64,000 nucleotides of DNA from NCBI GenBank assembly GCA_030386875.1, contig CM059578.1:23793009-23857008 (forward strand), read 5' to 3'. Within the stretch, counting starts at the first letter, position 1, and each line of letters begins with the position of its first letter. The DNA is from Morinoia aosen (Eukaryota > Arthropoda > Malacostraca > Amphipoda > Talitridae). Of this stretch, positions 60,693 to 64,000 are shown one piece after another. The notes under the pieces are model-generated. The model saw only the letters and a list, made by a program, of their open reading frames with translations, did not search any database and was not told where the DNA came from. The translations under genes and the position numbers were made by a program.

Positions 60693-60915
60693 CTTGCTTT
60701 TTTTGGTCAAAGTGTGATGGTCTGAAGTGAGAATACGTTTTTTTGGTCAAAGTGTGATGGTCTGAAGTGAGAACACGTTTTTTTGGTCAAAGTGTGATGG
60801 TCTGAAGTGAGAACATGTTTTTTTGGTCAAAGTGTTATGGTCTAAATTGAGAACATGCTTGTTTGGTCAAAGTGTGATGGTCTAAAGTGAGAACAAGATT
60901 TTTTGGACAAAATGT
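60693..60915. repeat. 40-bp tandem repeat, five to six copies
   Basis: Unit TTTTGGTCAAAGTGTGATGG then TCTGAAGTGAGAACACGTTT. TTTTGGTCAA (GTTTGGTCAA in the last) falls at 60701, 60741, 60781, 60821 and 60861, exactly 40 bp apart; the final copy is decayed. Confidence 0.95.
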
Positions 60916-62041
60916 GATATTCTTCGGAGATTAATGGGCGCAAACCCTTCACTAGATTTGCTACCTAACTATTGTCCTTTTAAAAAATACGAGTATTTTA
61001 ACATTATCCTTAACAAGTTTTTACGCACCTTCTTTTACCTGCAACTTTCTTTTTATATAATTATTTTCATTTAAGCTGAACGTCTACAGACTTCGTTTGA
61101 AATATCCCACATAAATAATATCACTAATTATCACTTATAATAAGTTTACATTTAAAGCCCCAGCAAATAAAATCAGCAGAACTACGACCAAAAAACATTT
61201 ATGAAATTTGTGAAGAAATAATTTGCAGCAGCAATGTGTTTTGAAATTGTTTGAGGTTTATTTGAGCCTATATTGATGTTGGCGGCTGCCGGACTTCGTA
61301 TCTTCTTTATTGGTCAATTTCCCTACCAGTTATTTGCCTTTAAACCGACATCATTTTGGGTTAATGACAATGCAATGCTGGTGCACAAATTAGAATTATC
61401 TAGCCAGTGTGGCACTGATTTCATTCTCTGCGTCTTGCTGCCATTTAAAACTACATAACAGTAACAAATTAACACAACAACTCTGAAAACTGTGTTCGCA
61501 CCTTTTGTAGAATGATTGGACTGGGTTGACTGCCTCTTTCATGCGAGATGAAAATTTTAATGTTATTGTCGACCTACGTAAAATACGACTTCCACGAACT
61601 TAAATTATTCTTTGATAAGGAAACCATCTCTAATACAGTCACTGAGGTAGCAATTACAAGAAAGCGTTCCGAAAGGCGTTTAGGAAACCTACGTTTACAA
61701 GTTAAGTAGCTGTCTCATCTGTTCGCTCTGAGATGCATAATTTTGGTCTGCGTGAACTCAACGAGTTTGAATTTAGTAAATATAGTTAGAATAGTGTTAG
61801 GTGAACTTTAGATTGATGCATCAAAATTCGGTGATTCTTTGCTACAGTATTTTCAACGAGTGATATACACTACACGTGGATGTGGGAGCTATCATAAGTT
61901 CTTGTCTAAATAACAATACACAGAAACAGTGCGGTTTACAACTGAAGCAAATTCAGCCGAAAGGTTGCCTAAAGAACTTTTTTTGCTTAGTCGTAGAAAC
62001 CATAATTGAAAAGAGACATTTGAATTGATTTATAAGTTTAA

Positions 62042-63188
62042 GGGGGTCCTCCGGAATGAAAATTTTTTTGATCCGATTGGTCTGAAACTTGGTGAGTATA
62101 TGTAGTTTTGCAAGACAAACATATTTGAACTTGAAATTTTTTGATTTAGGCCTTAGTTTTTCCGAAAAATTTGATAAACAGGTTTTTTGGGTCATTTTTA
62201 TGCATATTTCAAAAGAATAGAAGTCATTGAGTTTTTATGCTAGAACAAATTCAAAGACAGTTTTGGAATCCTCGAAACATTTCTAACAAAGATATATTCG
62301 GGGATTTTGCATTTTTTTTTAATTTTTTTTTATAGGCGAAAATTTACCAATAAATAAAAAAAAACGAAATTTTTGGATTTGAACCATTATAAAAAAAAAT
62401 GAAATGTAAAAATGGAAAAAATGGGAATATAACTTCGTTAGAAATGTTCCATGGATTACAAAACTGTCTTTGAATTTGTTCTAGCATAAAAACTCAATGA
62501 CTTCTATTCTTTTGAATTTTGAAAGTAAGTAACTTTACAGTATAGGCCACAAACTAATTTTTTTGTTTTAGTGTGATATAATGGAATATTTATGTAATTG
62601 AATGCTGTTTTCATTTTTATTTCGATTATCTCCATGCATAACATCATATTCACACTGTGAATTGTAATTTGCTAAAAAGAAAAAAATTTAAACATTTTTT
62701 ACTTATATCATAAAATTATGAAATTTTTTGTTTTCAGTTTGATTCTTATGAAAGTTGACTATAATATGTAACTTTTGAAAAGAAACACAATTTCCTCGAT
62801 ACATTTTTTTGATTCAGGCCTTAGTTTTTGAAAAAAATTGACATATTGATTTTTAGTCCACTGGTGTTGATATTTCAAAAGAATAGAACTCATTGAGTTT
62901 TCAGGCTAGAACAAAAACAAAGACAGTTTTAGAATCCTTGAATCACATCTAACAAAAGTACATTCGCAAATTTTCTATATCTTCTTTTGCTTTCTTTTTA
63001 TATTGGGTCGAAATGGGTTCGAAAATTCAAGATTTTGGTCCCCTTCCCCCCCCCCCCCCATGGGGAGGGATCTATTGTCCGTAGCGCCCTAAAATTTTAG
63101 GACCGAATAGTCCACCACCTAAGGGTTCTTTTCCAACAATAAAATGAAAAATGACCATCGGAGAGAAAAGGGGCCCCGGAGGACCCCC
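62042..63188. mobile_element. TTAA-flanked piggyBac-type non-autonomous element
   Basis: The 13-bp ends GGGGGTCCTCCGG and CCGGAGGACCCCC are perfect inverted repeats, each flanked by TTAA (62038-62041 and 63189-63192). TTAA duplication is the hallmark of the piggyBac superfamily. The interior lacks a transposase. It contains an 80-bp block at about 62205-62290 (CATTGAGTTTTTATGCTAGA), its inverted copy at 62437-62520 and a diverged direct copy at 62872-62960, plus a C14 run (63046-63059). Confidence 0.82.
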
Positions 63189-64000
63189 TTAAGCGCAACG
63201 ACTCAGAGTTAATTGAAAACGATACTAAGATTTTCATAAATCCTAAACTTTGATATGATAGTTTAATAACAATAAAAACATTTATAAGTTGAAGTGCTCT
63301 ACGACCCATGTTGATTGCAAATGATACTAAGATTTCCAAACGTCGATAAAGCTTAAAATGATAATTTTTTATTGACGTTGAAAAAATGAACATGAGTTAT
63401 TACTTACTTCCAGCTACTTTAATCGAATATCTCGACTTCCATCTTTTTGACCATGTTCTCAATTTTGACCTCTGCAGCAACACCATGCTTCTTATGTTAG
63501 TTGATTAATTGGTTTTAAGACTAGTTGATTAAGATTAATTCTATGGCGTTTAAAATGATAGTTAATTGACGTTAGAAAATGAGCATCCATTATTACTTAC
63601 TTCCAGTAACTTTAACCAAACATCGGAGTGTTTTGTCATCACTCCGTAGGTCGGAGCGCATCTTGGAGTCCTGGAAGTAGCGTCGGCTTGGCACTTGGGG
63701 CGCAAATTACCGAAAACTTCAGGCCAGAATGCGAGACAGAATTCGAAGAAAGCTTTTTTATTGTTTTATGGCCTCTGGCGCTGACTTTTACTTTCATTCG
63801 GCTACAGAAGTCAAGGCGCAATGGCAGAGTTCACGGAAACTTTACGGGCGTATTGGCAGAAAATAACTCTTTGCATTCATAGCGGTAAATTGGGAGCTGC
63901 GTCCTAAAGACGATAGCTGACAGTCAACTCAAGCGTCTAGTGACGTTTGCCTGTCAAGTGCAGATAGCTGACTGTCATGTTTTTTTCGCAATTTTTTTCA

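Larger units (their letters stand above)
33886..64000. other. Upstream intron or 5' flank, no certain exon
   Basis: The first Ig domain and signal peptide exons of the receptor should lie in this direction. Scanning the minus strand by eye for the expected Sidestep Ig1 patterns (LWY, YRCRVDF, TRN...L.V) found nothing. The stretch contains the repeats and mobile elements listed separately and one candidate exon (49133-49354). Long parts (42000-46700, 50400-51800, 52700-54500, 55000-56600 and 60920-62030) show no feature I can support. Confidence 0.6.

Overview
This is a eukaryotic, AT-rich window with long introns, canonical GT-AG splice sites, GC-rich coding exons and abundant tandem and transposon-derived repeats. 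It is most likely from an arthropod, probably an insect. That inference rests on the one clear gene, a member of the Sidestep family of immunoglobulin-superfamily receptors, and on a Penelope-like retroelement and several miniature transposons. I cannot name the species.

The gene is on the minus strand and only its middle is present. Five exons read right to left: 33775-33885, 20797-21141, 15844-16140, 11161-11291 and 599-782. Their splice phases fit without conflict (1-1, 1-1, 1-1, 1-0, 0-1). Together they encode 355 residues covering Ig domains 2, 3 and 4 of a Sidestep-like protein. The signal peptide and first Ig domain must lie to the right (not recognised up to 64000). The fifth Ig domain, membrane segment and tail must lie left of position 1. 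Introns are about 10.4, 4.6, 4.7 and 12.6 kb. No second gene is certain; an unrecognised 222-nt candidate exon lies at 49133-49354 (minus).

The rest is intron or upstream sequence, crowded with minisatellites (67-bp array at 8757-10313, 51-bp at 27217-28245, 74-bp at 49549-50375, a dimeric 77-bp array at 30985-31523 and many degenerate ones). Mobile elements include a truncated Penelope-like element with a GIY-YIG domain (48203-48565), a tRNA-derived SINE head (37629), two palindromic 100-bp elements (7104, 26009), two 255-bp MITEs (56614, 57487), a TA-flanked MITE (57821), an element with perfect 92-bp inverted repeats (58407-59585) and a TTAA-flanked piggyBac-type element (62042-63188).

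The most unusual feature is how the repeats relate to the gene. Every one of the five exons is abutted on at least one side by a local tandem duplication, and around exon 599-782 the duplicated unit contains the splice junction itself. This leaves ladders of decoy 3' and 5' splice sites next to the real ones.
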